From assembly GCF_048771995.1 (NCBI RefSeq), contig NC_133063.1, positions 21,081,063 to 21,145,062 of the forward strand: a stretch of 64,000 nt of DNA. Reading direction: 5' to 3'. The position numbers were made by a program, and so were the translations under genes. Shown piece by piece: positions 48,281-61,263 of the stretch. Position 1 is the first letter of the stretch, and the number at the start of each line of letters is the position of its first letter. The notes under the pieces are model-generated. The model was given only the letters and a program-made list of their open reading frames with translations, did not search any database and had not been told where the DNA came from. This DNA is from Taeniopygia guttata (lineage: Eukaryota > Chordata > Aves > Passeriformes > Estrildidae).

Positions 48281-48543
48281 GTGATAGGACAGGGAAATGG
48301 CTTTAAGCTATAAAAAGATTAGCTTTGGACTGGACATAATGAAAACTTTTTACATAGAGTGGGTGGTGTAGCCCTGACACAGAGTGCCCAGAGAGTTGCC
48401 AGGTGACTCATCGCTGGAAATATCCAAGGTAAATTTGGGTAGAGTTTTGAGCTACCTGATCAACTTGAAGATGTCCCTGCTCATTTCAGAGGAGTTGTAC
48501 TAGATGATCTTTAAAGGTCTGCTCCAAAATATACTATGGTCTG
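48281..48543 (+). mobile_element. CR1 LINE 3' end
   Basis: The stretch follows the 3' tail of avian CR1 elements block by block. GTGATAGGACAGGGAAATGG lies near the start, GAGTGCCCAGAGAGTTG in the middle, and the end reads TGTACTAGATGATCTTTAAA. It is diverged, hence old. Confidence 0.8.
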
Positions 48544-50188
48544 CAGTCCCTGGGGCTTTCTCAGCTTTGCCCATCTCATGAGATCTTTAAGAAAGCAATA
48601 GTCTGGACAGGACAGGATGTGGACATGACACAAAAAACAGTGTAGTCAGAGGTATCTCCCACCTGTTCTTTGGCAATTCAGTGGGAGCACAGGAAACACA
48701 GCTGTATGTCACACCTTTACCTCTCTGAGCTTTACTTCTTCCTGTAGCCATTCAAGACATGGCTTAACCACCTGATGCCCCAGGGTAAGAGACCCCCTCA
48801 GCCCACAGCTTCTGTGTAAAGTATTTCATATTTGCTGGGCTGGGAAGAGAGTGGCTGCAGGTTGTACAATAGAGGAAGAAGGAAGAGACAGTGAAGTTGT
48901 GTCAGAAGTGAGATTAAACCTCAGTTGCTGTGACTCCTTCATATGAAACACCTAAAAAGTGTGAGAGTAGGAAAGAAGTGAAGTACCACCAGGGCCTCTC
49001 CATACAATGTATAGGGAGACAATTCACATTGTTTGGCAGCAGCTCTGCAAGGCATAGCTAAGGTCAACGTTTGCCTACTGAGACCCAAAACCACTTTGAA
49101 GATGTGGATTGATAGGAATGCTGCATCCCAGTGTATATCAGACCAAGAAGTGGTACCTGTTGTTTCAGTAAAGACACAAAAGAATTTGTAGACAATGGCA
49201 GGAACAGGCTCTTGAATGGGGTCTTTAGGTTTTTATTATCCTCTGTCCTCTGTCACAAGCCTTCCTCACATTATGGCTCTATAATATGCAGGAAGAGCTG
49301 TTTCTCCATCCAGGCTGTGATGGATAGACCTAGTTCAAAGGAGGTACAACAGTTATATTATAAAATAATTTAAAATTCTAAGAAGAAAGGATCAAGGATT
49401 TTTTTTCCCACTGCTCTTAACTAATTTCTTGATATTAAATCATATTAAGTCACAGTTATTTTATTGTATTTGGCTTTTTTTCTAGATGTTGATGCTGTTG
49501 ATCTGTTTTGGAATCCTAACAATGTGCATTCTTAGTTCTAAACTCCATCTCCCCTCAAAAAAAAAAAAAAAAAAGAAGTGAAATAATTATATTTAAGAGC
49601 ATTGTATAGAAAAGACGTAGTTGTATCTTCCTCCTATGTTCAGGTGTAGAGCAAAACCACAGTTTTAAATAGACATATCATGTGAAGTGTTTGACCAGAA
49701 CATGTATAAATAATATGTTCATACATGCTTCACACATATGGGACATAAATACAGTCCAGAGATCTCAATAACCTTCAAGCTGTGAGCCTGAGTGACAAAT
49801 CTGTATGCATTTCATATTTTATTAAATACTTGTTTTCAGACTAATGCAAATAACATCTTCATGTCATGCAACTATGAAGCCTTATGTCGGAGGGAAGTAA
49901 ATCAAGGAAAACTCCACTTGAAGATCAAATCATAACTGTAAGAATAGAAGTATGTCTGTGAGTTTATATACATCAGTATCATGAATTATTACACTGAGTT
50001 TCTTCTAGGGGCAACATTGGGTCTCACAGTCCCCAGGTGATGTATTGACTCTTTAGAAGTTATCAACAAGTTGGATGCATTCTGCAAGATTTATAATTCA
50101 CTGTACTTTGGACTTACTATTGCAAAATAGTGTCACTTGGACTAGTATTCATAATACATTCAGAAAACATGTAGATAAATCAATTAGA
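48544..50188. other. Intergenic sequence, no gene recognised
   Basis: AT-rich, with an A run near 49,557. The longest frame is 80 codons and unassigned. Confidence 0.55.
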
Positions 50189-50194
50189 GTTTTA

Positions 50195-50725
50195 TGTGGG
50201 AGGGGACTTGGGAGATAGTCCCCCTGAGATGCCGTGGGAGGTTACCAACGTCTAGCTCCCCACCTCCCGCCATTGTCAGTCTTTGGTTGTGCCTTCCCCT
50301 CATCCCTGTCAATTATTATGTAAACCATTCCCCAGTTCTAGAAAGTTCTTTGTTCTTTGTAACCCCATTGGTTCCTTCCCTGAAACTACTCCTTCCCATT
50401 GTACCCATTGGTTATAACCCTATCACTCACCTTCCACTCCGCCCATGGACCCTTCCCTCATTGGCTGTTCTCTACCCTGACCCGCCTTCCCGGCCACAGT
50501 TAGAATCCTCACCCCGCCCTCTGCTCAGGGCTCTCAGTTCGAGCTCCCTTTCAGAGTGGTTGTCCCTCTGCGCTCCCTGACCCATCTCTCCTTTGATAAA
50601 CCCTCTTGGAAACTAAGCCGTCTGAGTGTCATCCCGCCGCCGAGAGGAAGCACCTATAACACTATCCGGCTCCTGAGGACCTGACCCTGTGGTGTGTCCG
50701 GTGGTCACAGGACCCCAGGGCCTCA
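50195..50725 (+). repeat. Solo LTR with perfect 6-bp target site duplication
   Basis: It begins TGTGGG and ends CCTCA, 531 bp. The six bases before it (50,189-50,194) and after it (50,726-50,731) are both GTTTTA. GC-rich U3 holds several ATTGG/CCAAT boxes (for example near 50,367, 50,408 and 50,459). A GATAAA signal lies near 50,595 with a short U5 behind. Six-base duplications are typical of class II (alpha/beta) elements. No internal gene remains, so it arose by recombination between two LTRs. Orientation is taken from the promoter and polyadenylation order. Confidence 0.85.
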
Positions 50726-50731
50726 GTTTTA

Positions 50732-53239
50732 AAGTTGGGCTATTGGTGAAAGTATACATATTTATTAAGCTTATTAAGAATATGTGGAATATTGTAAGAG
50801 GGCAAGGTCAACTTAATCTTTCTCATGAGAATATAGTAAATAAGTCATGCAGTTAGACAATATCGATACTAACTGATTAATATGTTCTGCAATTGCACTA
50901 GAAGTGCCAGGAATCTGCTCCCTTTTAAACTAGATTGCTTTGAAAAATGAACTAAGACAGTTTTAGCTGCCTATTTTTAGACAATTAAATTCAAACACTT
51001 TGTCCCATCACTTTCAAGTAGCACAATTATTAAGTTCAAATTAATTAAAAACTCTATATCCTAATTATCTTAGTCACATTCTTATGTTTTTGCACCTGAT
51101 GGTTCTGTAAAACCATCAGAACCAAATAAAAATGTAAGAAAAACCTTAAATTTTTTCTTGTATCTGTCCCTGCAAAATGTAATCTTAGTAGAACAAAAAT
51201 ATCTGTTAAAAAAAGAAAAAAATTACTTATGATTTTAAAAATTGATTTTCTTTAAATTCTATATATTACATGGTCAAAACAAGAATAAGAACAGAAATTT
51301 TAGAAAAAAATGTATGAAAAAATGTAAATTAAAATTGCACATATTTTACATTTAAGGGTTTGAAAAAGGAAAAATACTATTCTGAACTTAAATAAAGGTC
51401 CTTTCAGTCCTTATGAAACTTCTTGAAAGACTGAAACCTAGTTTTTTTGGTGTTTTTTCCTTTGCTTAGGTTTGACGTTTTTAATGTGAAGCATACTTGG
51501 GTAGCTTGCATCTTTGAAAATGGATCACTAACTGTCTAGCAGATTCAGTTTATTCCACAAAAACCTATAAGCTGAAAAATCACCAGTTTACATTTTTCCT
51601 CATTAATATGAGATTATATAGTTGTTCTAGATCTGCAACTGCATAACTTGAAGTATTAAGCCAAGTTTAAAAATTCTTTGTTATTTTCTTGCCATGTAAT
51701 TGTTACAGATGTGCATACAACAACCAGCTAAATTAACTTCTAGACACTGGTAAAAAAATTTGTTCTCTTCCTTTACCTTTTGACTCCATAATATCAGCTG
51801 AGGTGTTTGACTAATGGCATGTTATCAAACAAAATCTTATGCACCATTTAGCACATTTTGTTTATATTTTTCAGAGAGTAACAAATGCTCACACTGAACC
51901 TTGTAATTAGGATGTGTCAAAAAAAAACTTTCTTAAATTGCCCTGCCCTAACATAGGAGTTAGTTTATAGCAGGGAGGAATTTCTATATTTACTGTTTCC
52001 ATGCTTTGTTATCACTCAAATCACTATCAGGAATGTAAGTGCTGACTTCCTCGATCTTTCTAGTAAAAAGGAACAATATTGATAGGAATAGGCAGATATG
52101 TGAAGTCAATGTGTGGCTCAGAGCTGGGTATAATTGGAAAAATTTGAGGTTTTTTTACCATGAAAGGATCTACTCAACACCTGGTCTATTGACATCTCAC
52201 AGGATGTCTCAGAGGAGAAAAAGATCTGCAGCACAGGAGGTAGCGACATTGACAGTGCTTTTAAGAGGCATGGCAGGAGAGAAGGGACAAAACCACACTC
52301 ACCAGCGTGTCAAAACCTGAGGAAATGGGCACTAATGGGATCACCATTGTGAAAAATGCATATCTTATGATTGGCTTTTCGCAAATGTTACAGTGAATAT
52401 TGTATGTGTAATGTTAGAAAGTTATGCTGTATTAATTCGTTTAAGTAGTGTGTTAAAGGTAATTTTATGTTACAACATAATGTAAAATAGAAACTCTGCG
52501 ACATAGGATTTGTTACAAGCTCAAGCAGGAAGATGAGATAATCAAGAAACTCTTCACACAGAGATGTCAGTGAAGGGGGCCCATAAAAAGTTACAGCCTC
52601 CTTATCAGAAAAGACTAACATTCTTCCACCTTCTCTCCGTCTTTTTGGAATCAGCAAGATTAAGGAGAAGTTGACAAAAACCAGAAAAGTTCTTAATTTG
52701 CAAGAAATTTATGCACCATGTATGAGATATATGAGTATGCAACAGGCTATTGCTTTTAAGGTTATTCCTTTGTTCACAAGGGATGCTTTTTGTGACTTAG
52801 TGTCCGAGAGCAGCCGGACGCCCATAATTATTTGCTCTTTATTGTCTTGTAATTGTCTTAACTCTAAACTTTATTACTCTAGTTGCATTACTATTTTAAT
52901 AACCATTTTATTATTATTAAACTTTTTAAATTTTAAAAACCAAGTGATTGACGTTTTTCACAACCATCCTGTGATTGCCCTCCTGGGTTTCTCAGGAGGC
53001 AGACAAAGCTTGACAAAATACAAACAGACGTCAAGTATTTTCTACAGAAGTACCATTTATCTATTCAAGCAGAATGCTCCTATTTGTTTCCAGCTCACAC
53101 ATTAATGGACCACAGCGACGCATTTAAAAGCCAAGATTTAGGACAAAATTGTTGTGCGGTTTTGTCCCTTTCGGACAGATCCAGGTGGTTCGCAGTACTG
53201 GGTATTCTAGGAGGAGTAGAATACTACAATATTTCCCTG
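50732..53239. other. AT-rich sequence upstream of TMEM161B
   Basis: No gene recognised. Frames such as 52,671-53,105 have no likeness I can name. A transcript divergent from the promoter could run through here, but nothing in the sequence shows it. Confidence 0.5.
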
Positions 53240-53882
53240 GTTCCTCGGAGAGCCGCCCTCACAGCAAGAAGACTCGGCCGCCCTACCGCCTTCAGCCCGC
53301 ACAGCTGCGCATGCGCAGAGTCTGCACGGGGGAGTGCGCGACCTCGGCGCATGCGCAAGCCCCCTTCCCCTCCCCCAGCTCCTCCGCCGGGCTCATTTGG
53401 CGCCGCCGCCGGGCCGGGCCCGTCCCCGCTCTGCCCGCGGCTCTCCCGGTGCTCCGGCGGTGCCGCGCCTCGCGCGGGGACCGGGAGCTGCCGGAACTCC
53501 GCCGTCGGGGCGACCTCCCGCGTCACGTGGCTGGTGCGGCGGCGGTGCCCTGCCCGGGACAGGCTGTCCCCGCGGCGCCTGACAGGGCTGTCTGCAAGGG
53601 GCCGGCGGGCCGTGCGCCGCGGCGGGCGCCGCTGCCTCCGCCGCTTGTCTGCAGCCGGCGCGGGTGGCGCGGCGGGGCCGGGGCTGTCCGTCGCAGCGGC
53701 CCCTCGGCGCTCCGGGGCCCCGCCCGCGCAGGCGGCTGTGCGGACAGCTGCGGCCCTGCTGGCGGCGGGATCCCGCCGTGCCCGCGGGTGCGCTGTGCAG
53801 CGGCGGCCGGCGGATTTATGTGCCGGCAGCGGGGCCCAGCCGGGCGGCAGCGGCGGCTGGCGGGGCCCGCGCGGGCACCATG
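53240..53882 (+). promoter_or_regulatory. TMEM161B: CpG-island promoter and 5' UTR of TMEM161B
   Basis: Composition switches abruptly from AT-rich to very GC- and CpG-rich. There is no TATA box. Two NRF1-type palindromes (TGCGCATGCGCA at 53,306-53,317 and GCGCATGCGCA at 53,347-53,357) and a CACGTG box (53,524-53,529) lie upstream of the start codon, as in many housekeeping promoters. The transcription start is probably between about 53,400 and 53,800 but cannot be fixed. CpG density continues into the first 150 bases of the intron. Long frames on both strands here are products of base composition. Confidence 0.8.
53880..53882 (+). CDS. TMEM161B: TMEM161B exon 1, coding part (start codon only)
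   Basis: The ATG lies in a strong context (GCACC before, G after splicing) and is followed directly by the splice donor GTGAGC. Exon 1 therefore ends with the third base of the start codon. Joined to exon 2 (GGT GTG ATA) the protein begins Met-Gly-Val-Ile-Gly, as in vertebrate TMEM161B. TMEM161B is a multi-pass membrane protein; its work is tied to control of cardiac rhythm and cortical folding in mammals, and its molecular role is unsettled. The assignment of the start rests on the donor site and the phase of exon 2. Confidence 0.8.
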
Positions 53883-54472
53883 GTGAGCCGGGGCCACTCG
53901 CCCCCCTGGGCTCCGGGCTGGGCTGCTGCATGTCCCTGGCGGTGGGGACAGCCCGGGGGTTTGGGCGCGGCGGGGCCGCGGAGGCAGTGGGGTGACACCA
54001 TCGAGCTCTGTAATTGGCGCTCGTGAATGGAGCACTGCGGTGGCTGCTGCCCTCCGCCGCCTTACACCGACACGGTTCCGCTGCCCGGTGGTCGTTTCCC
54101 TCTCTGTTGCTTTTCCCCTGGGAAATGGAACGAGCCGCTGCACTTAGTGCGATGTAACGGGGTTATAGGATGTCTCTTTATAGGATTCTTCTCTTTCTCT
54201 ATAACTACCTGACACGAGGTTGTAGTGGGGAGGGGGCTGGCCTCTTCTACCCTGCCTGCAGTGAGATTCAGGGAAACGGCCTCAAGCTAAGACATTGGAA
54301 ATACAAATTAGGTACTAGAAAAAAAGAAAATTTACTGTTTGGGTGGTCAGGCATTAGAGTAAGTTGCTCAGCGAGGTGGTGGAGTCACAATCCCTGTAAG
54401 TGTTTTAGAAACCGTTTAGACCTGGTGCTCGGTGGTGTGTTCTAGACGTTTAGGGATTACAGTGGCAGTGAT

Positions 54473-54530
54473 AGGTTGACATTTGGTCTTGATGATCCTA
54501 AGTTCTTTTCCAGCATTGATTCTATAACTG
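54473..54530 (+). mobile_element. CR1 LINE 3' terminal fragment
   Basis: Short match in order to the last bases of avian CR1: GGTCTTGATGATCCTAAG, TTCTTTTCCAGC, and GATTCTATAA close to the ATTCTATG end repeat. Confidence 0.6.
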
Positions 54531-57500
54531 CCTTGTCGTGTCTCCTTACTCTGTGAACGGAGTGTGTATGTGATCTTGGATATATTCAGAAACTTTTGCC
54601 AGATGCTTTGTTCTTCATTGCCACAAGTTTGCTCTTGGTGCTCTGGGTCATGTCACAATTGCCATGTGTGCTGTGGCAGCACGTGAGTGTTGCAGAATAA
54701 CAGAGCAGTTGGAGCTGGAGAGGATATAATGAAAAAAGTCCCACCTCAAATTACTTTTCACAGTAGGTATTTCAGCACAGCTACAATTTATTGGACTAAA
54801 TGTAGTGCACAGTAAATTACCTTGTAACACAGTGGGACAAAGTTTGGTGTAATTCCTACTGACAATGTAACATTGTTGGATATGTGTTGCTTCAATAGAG
54901 CAGGCTAAGTGTTTCATGAATATTAAATTTAGAAAGATACATCTCTACAGAGATATGCTGAATTTTGTATTTAGGTCTTAGCATTTAAAACACTGGAATT
55001 GATTGGCTTAGCCTTGAATGTACTTATATTTGAGATACAAGGGACAGGGCCTGCAGGTATAAAAACGTATTTTCTATGTGCCATTAATATATTGCATTTC
55101 CATGTGGCTATATGAATGTAAGTGTCAATAGGTCATTTTAGCTATGGCGCCAGTGTTCATTGATCTAAGTGTTAAGAAATTCACTTTACAAGTATATTTT
55201 TGATAAAACCTGCCTTTTAACTGTTCTCCTACTTAGGAGTTTAATCATGTTGTTTCACAAAAGTAGTTTTTTTAGTGTAAATTCTTGTTTATGAAAGGAA
55301 TTGAATTTTTTTTTTTTTTTTACTTTTCTGCAGGGGTTAGAATATTTATTCAAAAGGTCTTGAGATGCTCCTCTCATTTGTACGGGTCCGTGAGTGTTGT
55401 GGTCTAGTATGGGAAGCTACATTTGGAAAATTGCAAGCAAAAAAATTTTTCCTTTCCGTGTAGGTTCTTATGTAAATTAATTGAGTGCTGGCTTGTGTTG
55501 CCTAATGGGTTGAAAGATCAGTCCAGTTTTCTTTACTGGATGCTGGCAGTGTGGGCAAATAATCTTTGTGTGTGATTCCGTGACATTAGCAAAGGCAAAA
55601 GATGGTAGTCTACTTCTATGCTGTTTGGAAGCTGTATTTTCCAGTTCCAAAGCAACAGGAGAATGAAACATTGATCAGTTTCTTTTGTACCAAGAGGCTT
55701 AGGAATCGGTTATAAAGGTCAACACCTGCCAGGCTGGGACTGTCAGGACTCCTCTGTGCAGTTGCAGTGCCAGTTAGGCCATGACTTTAAGCTCTGCACA
55801 AGTGTCTTAATACTTTGTAAGACCATGGTGTTTTAGACTGTTCAGCAGAGGCATTAAAGTCTTCTCACTTCTTATACTTGGAATGATTCCTGTAATGGCA
55901 GAGCCTGTTATTTAAAAAGCAAATCTTCTAGAGAGTGGGAACTTATGTAGTTCCTACTTGTCTTATTTGTGGAAATACTGAGGAAACTAAATTTTGAAAA
56001 TCTTGGAAAAATAATAATGCAGCATAACCTTCTTTTCCCTGTGTAGTACATAATTTCTCTGAACTAGTTTTATGTATAATTTAACAATATTCCATATATA
56101 TTGGTATTCTCTGCAACAGGTATTCTATATTGCCTTTTTAGGAAAAATGATAAATTTGCATTTTTATAAATGCCCTTGTTCCGTCCATGAGATTTCTGTA
56201 GCACTAATGTGATTTGCCTAATGACCATTAGTTCTGTAATCTTTGTACTTAGAGAACCTCAGTGGTACATGAAGCAGGACTGTCAGGTAAAATGCTATTC
56301 ACTGACTAAAGCTGTTTGATTTCAAACAAATCACGTTGTTTCAAAGGGAGTCATGCACATCTGAGTCCTTCCACACAGCAGTTTATGGCTCTCCTTTGAC
56401 TCTGTGGAAAGACACTGGTCAAGAGAGAAGTGACCTCTGGGTATGAAAGGCTCTGTGAGGTTGAGCAGTTAGGTGATGTTATTTAACACCTTGTATATTC
56501 TTCATGCCACTTTAAGCATCTTCTTTTGTAAACAATGGTAAGTGTGTGAAAATTCTAATTCAGGGAAGCCTTGGTCATGAGAATAGAAAAAAAGGTAAAA
56601 ATCTGGGTTTTTTAAAGAGTTCTTTTCTCATAGATTTTTTTTTCCCAAATAAGCTGTATGAATGTCTGATTTCTACAAACCATAGGATTTGAACTGTCTC
56701 AGATTGCTGATTATATTATCATAACGACTATAGGTATTCTGTGAAAGTAATTCTTTTCACAGTAAGCATTAGCTTTAAGATGTTGAACAGCAAGCTCACT
56801 TTTCTTTGGCCATCCTATATAATATTTTCTACTGTTTGGGAAACAACTTTGAATTGCATTTATGTTTCAGGAGAACACTATTTTGCTTTTGGGAGCTGGA
56901 GCTTTAGCATGGACATAACATAAGCAGAAAAATTTGCACATGAAGAAAAATTTATATGGGGAAAAGTCTTATTTACAGTAAAAGCAATAACATGCCAGCT
57001 ATTAAATGGCATTTCAAAGTGGATTTATCTTCCAGACTTCACATATACCATTGCACTTTTAAAATTGCAGGAGATAGAAGTATTTGTTATATTCTGTTAC
57101 AAATCTTGGTGGCCACTACTGTTCCAATACATTCTCAGTTTCTTGCTTGAAAAATCATCAGCCATGTTAGTGTGTTTGTGTGCTACCATTGAAAGATATT
57201 GTTATTACCTGTATTAACATCTGTAGAATACTCAAGTATAGTTGTGTTAAAATCTTATTTTTACAAGTCTTGCCACTTCAGAAAGTAAGCAGTGGGCATT
57301 ACATTTCTGAAGGTGAAGTTGTGAATGGGATTCTACCAGCTGTTTTTCAGTCATGCAGTTGTGTCCCTACTGCAGTCCTGGTGCATACAGCAGTTGGCTT
57401 CAGCTCAAGGCCCTTATTCTGTAATGGAGAGATTGTTGCTATAGGAGAACAAAGTTTCAAAGTCCTGTGTAAAAGCTGGGTATTTGAATTATTTGTAATG

Positions 57501-58473
57501 GGTAGATAGGTGGTAAAGGGAAGAAAAGATGGAAACCTGTGCCCTTTTACTACAGGTAAGGAGGAATAACCTTGGGCAAGGTCAAAATAAGGAGACTGGA
57601 ATGGTGTCTTTGCATAATGCAATCAGCCTTGTCTATCTTTATATTTCATGTTCTATAAGTCATTTTATGATGAAAAGAAAAATGTTCTTTAGATAGAAGT
57701 ACTTTTAAAAACTTGTTGGTTTTTTTTTTTGCTACCGTGAGATAGCCGTTGGTGTTTTGTAATTACACTTACTGTGTAGATAAGAGTATTGTAACTTTAT
57801 CTTAATTGCTTATTCTTAGTTTTTTGTCCTTCTACTAATCAGCAACTCTGTCTCCAGGTATGTACTATAAAAGACTGTGAAAACCAAAGTCCAGGTTATA
57901 CTTTGTTCAACCTTACAATTTTGCATTTTTGGCCTGCCATTTCTTTCTTACCAATTTTAAGAAATCTGTCAATCTTCACTCTAGTGTAATTGCTGAAACT
58001 ATTCTTGTAGACCACTTAATGTGTTTTCTGTGATGTTTTATTTAAAGCTTTTATGTTAAGTATGTTAAGTTATTCAAACAAAGGTAGGAATGCCATGGTT
58101 GCTGGAGGATCAGGAAGTGAACGCAGTCCTCAAGACTTCTGAGACACCTCTCATGAGAGATCTTCCTCTGTGGCAGAAACACAGTCAGACTGCAGTTTAT
58201 TAGACTGTGTTGTTGCTGCATGGCTGTACCATTTCAGTCCTGTTTTTGACCAGGAGGTTGCTTGCTTGGCAGCCTGTGTTTTGCAGAAAAACTGACTTAC
58301 ATAGTCAGCTTTGGTCCCCATGCTTCCCAGTATTAGAGAGATTGACAGAAATGTCTTTGGTCAGCAGAATACAGACCTCTCTCTCTGGTGTCTTGAACTT
58401 GGTTTCAAGTTCGAGCTGCAAAGCCTGTAGCGTGACAGGGACATGGATGTATGTGGAATCAGTGTTAAAGACC

Positions 58474-58609
58474 TTATGAAATAGTTTAAATTCCACAAAG
58501 TATTCTGTAACTACAGACACTTTATTTAATCTGTGCAGCAGTTATGAAATAGTTTAAATTCCACAAAGTATTCTGTAACTACAGACACTTTATTTAATCT
58601 GTGCAGCAG
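58474..58609. repeat. Perfect 68-bp tandem duplication
   Basis: Units 58,474-58,541 and 58,542-58,609 are identical base for base (each from TTATGAAATAG to GTGCAGCAG). Lack of any mismatch implies a very recent event or an assembly artefact. Confidence 0.95.
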
Positions 58610-60829
58610 TTCCTCATCTCTTAACAGTGATTAGTGCTTCTCTTAGTTTTGAGTCAACCCAATCACTGATTGTGTTCTTTTTATTTCAAAACAGATTGGT
58701 AGTGGGTTCCAGGGTTTGCTTACCAGAGGTCCTCAAAACACCCTGTGGTGTCGGCTTTGCCATTGAGCATCTTCTTCCTCAAACACATATCATTCTATTT
58801 CTCATACTGTAGATTTTTAAAGTTGTAGATTTCTGACTAAGATCTGACTCCTGTGTCCTCTAATTTAGAGTGAACAAGTAGAAGATGTAAAATACTGGTG
58901 GAAACCAGCACTCAGTTGTCATTTATAATTCTGAAATTAGTTGTTTTGAATTTAAACTGATACTAGTGTAAAGACTCAGAGGTGTGGGGAAGACTGGATC
59001 TAGACGGAGCCTGAATTGAACCCTATATTTAGTGATGGAAGGAAAATGTGTTCTAGTGTTGTAGAATGGGGTACTTTGGGGTGTTGTAGATTTTTCTGGA
59101 GTGTGTCAGTAAACCTACAAGTAGAATCCAGGCAAATACATCTAAACACATCCAGGCAAAAAGGTAGAGTTGGCAAAAAGTTGTGCTGTGCATGTAGCAT
59201 GTTATTTTGACTCACTGTATCATCTAGTGTGTTTTTATGGCTAGCGTTCTTGGTAGATTGCAGTAAGATTAATGCAGTGGATTTTTAGAAAATTTCTTGT
59301 GGCAGCTTTTCTCTATTAGTATATTGCTTGTGATTGATTACTAACCTTCAGGAATCAAGAAAAATACCCACATATGGCATGTATGTGTGTATATATAGAT
59401 GTATATACATTTTAAATTGCTTAAAGTTAGAAAAATACCAGAAGGATATTAGTATATTTCCTCCACAAAGTCAAAATTAAGTTTAGAGATATCATTGGGG
59501 TTTTATGTTTGGTTGGTGTTTTTTTTTTTTTTAAGAAGTGGCTTAAAACTTGCTAGATTATTTTTATTTGTACAAAGAATAGTTTGTAGATATTTCTGTT
59601 TTTATCAAATACATCAGTAACTTTATGGGAATGAGCACTATAAATTTCTGCTAGAGAGGGGTATACAGGGTGCAGAAAGACATTCAGTGGCTAGGATAAA
59701 TTGTTCCTAATAGGTTCTGTTCCAACGTGCAGCCTTTGTTTGAGTAAGGAAATTAGTTTCTGGTAGTAAACTTTTAAATAATCTCTTGAATTGTGAGTAT
59801 TATTCAGTATTTTAACTCAGCTAGTGGACCTGCTGCCCTATATAAAGATAACTGCCTCGTTTTGCATCTTTTTCCCTTCTCTTGCCTTGAGTTAAGGAAG
59901 TTTCTTTCCCTTACAGATAGGAAGCTCTAGGAGTAAATGAAGAGACATACTGGCATCTGATTCAGCTGTGCTTCTAATAAATATATTATTCTAGAGAAAT
60001 ATTAATTAAATAAGTTCACCCTAAGAGAATGAATTCTGAGAATAATGACTCAGTAGAGAGGCTAGATGAAGGGACAGTAATTTCTCTCCTATATTGGGTG
60101 GAAGTGGTTATAGGGCTTAGTGTGAGGTGGTCAGAAGAAACATTTGATTTTAAAATGGTTTATTTTGTACTCAAAGAATATATACTTCCTTTGTAAGTAT
60201 AGCATATATATTATGCATGCAGCTGCTAATACTTTTGTTAGGACTGCACTTCCCTTAGCTAGGGAGCTGGTGGGAGCTGGTTTGAGTAACCTGTGTGCAG
60301 AACTATGCACAATTCTGATGTCAGTGAACTAGAACATAAACAAAATTCAGATTTTATTTTTTGAGGTACCTCAAGGAGTTGATGGCACCAAAGCATAGAA
60401 GCAGTAGAAATTCCAAGGAAGGAGAAGGTGAAGGGACTCCTGAGCACTAAAGAAACTTGATGGTATCTGACGGCCTCCAAATGTGTTCCTTCAAAGTATA
60501 AAAAAGTAGCACCTCCCTTTATTGATGCATGGCACTTTTTTATGAGACATATGGTGACATATTGAAAGTGTTTATAAATGCTTAAAGGATAATTTGTGCT
60601 GTCTCTCTCTCCCTCCGTCTTGTGGAATTACAGATAATAATGTATATCGAAAAACATTTCATCTGCCTATATTTTTTAATGAAAGCAGTATCTGCACAAT
60701 TTGTGTTTTACTAATGGAGAAAGCACTGAAGGAAGAAAAGAATGCATGCACTTTCCTTAGTGCATTATTTAGAATGAAAGATTATACTGCTGGTAGGGAA
60801 GGGGAAGGTTGATGTAGAGTTGTAGGTTA

Positions 60830-61100
60830 ACAGCTCATGGCATAGCAGGTATTGATTAGCTGGGATTTGGCTTATGTGACCATGGGACTCTCTTTTGAGG
60901 TGCAAGGACTGCTAAGATGGAACACTATCCACCCGACCAAGAGGGGCAAGAGCATCTTTGCCAGTAGTCTGGCCAAAATTTATTTAGACTAGGACTTAGA
61001 GAGTAAAGAGGTGATGACCCTCAAATCAAGAGGAAAAGGTGGTGGACTGAGCTGGTAAAGTAAGGATGAGGATCATGTGGAGAGGAGTCCTTGAAAATGA
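60830..61100 (+). mobile_element. Probable CR1 LINE ORF1 relic (esterase-domain end)
   Basis: Around 60,925-60,985 the + strand reads as IHPTKRGKSIFASSL with one frame interruption. This resembles the His-containing end of the esterase domain in CR1-type ORF1. The sequence around it has the GC-rich, AAGAGGGG-like character of that LINE. Diverged, and no flanking ends seen. Confidence 0.4.
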
Positions 61101-61263
61101 CTAATCATAGAAGATAGAGACCCACACGTGTAGGTAAACAAAGAGGAAATATCTGTACATATATAATGAGGCCAGCATTATGAGGGAGAGGATCTTAGAT
61201 CTCTTCAGGGAGGTTAGCTGTGGTGACCTGAGAATGCCTTTTCCCTTTGATGAAGTTTTGTAA

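Noticed and set aside
53084-54143. Open frames of 120 to 303 codons on both strands at the CpG island
   Set aside because: Very high GC removes stop codons. They overlap the TMEM161B promoter, have Ala/Arg/Pro/Gly-only composition and resemble no protein.
54690-54740. Possible antisense CR1 end
   Set aside because: The likeness is limited to a few short words and no end repeat was seen.
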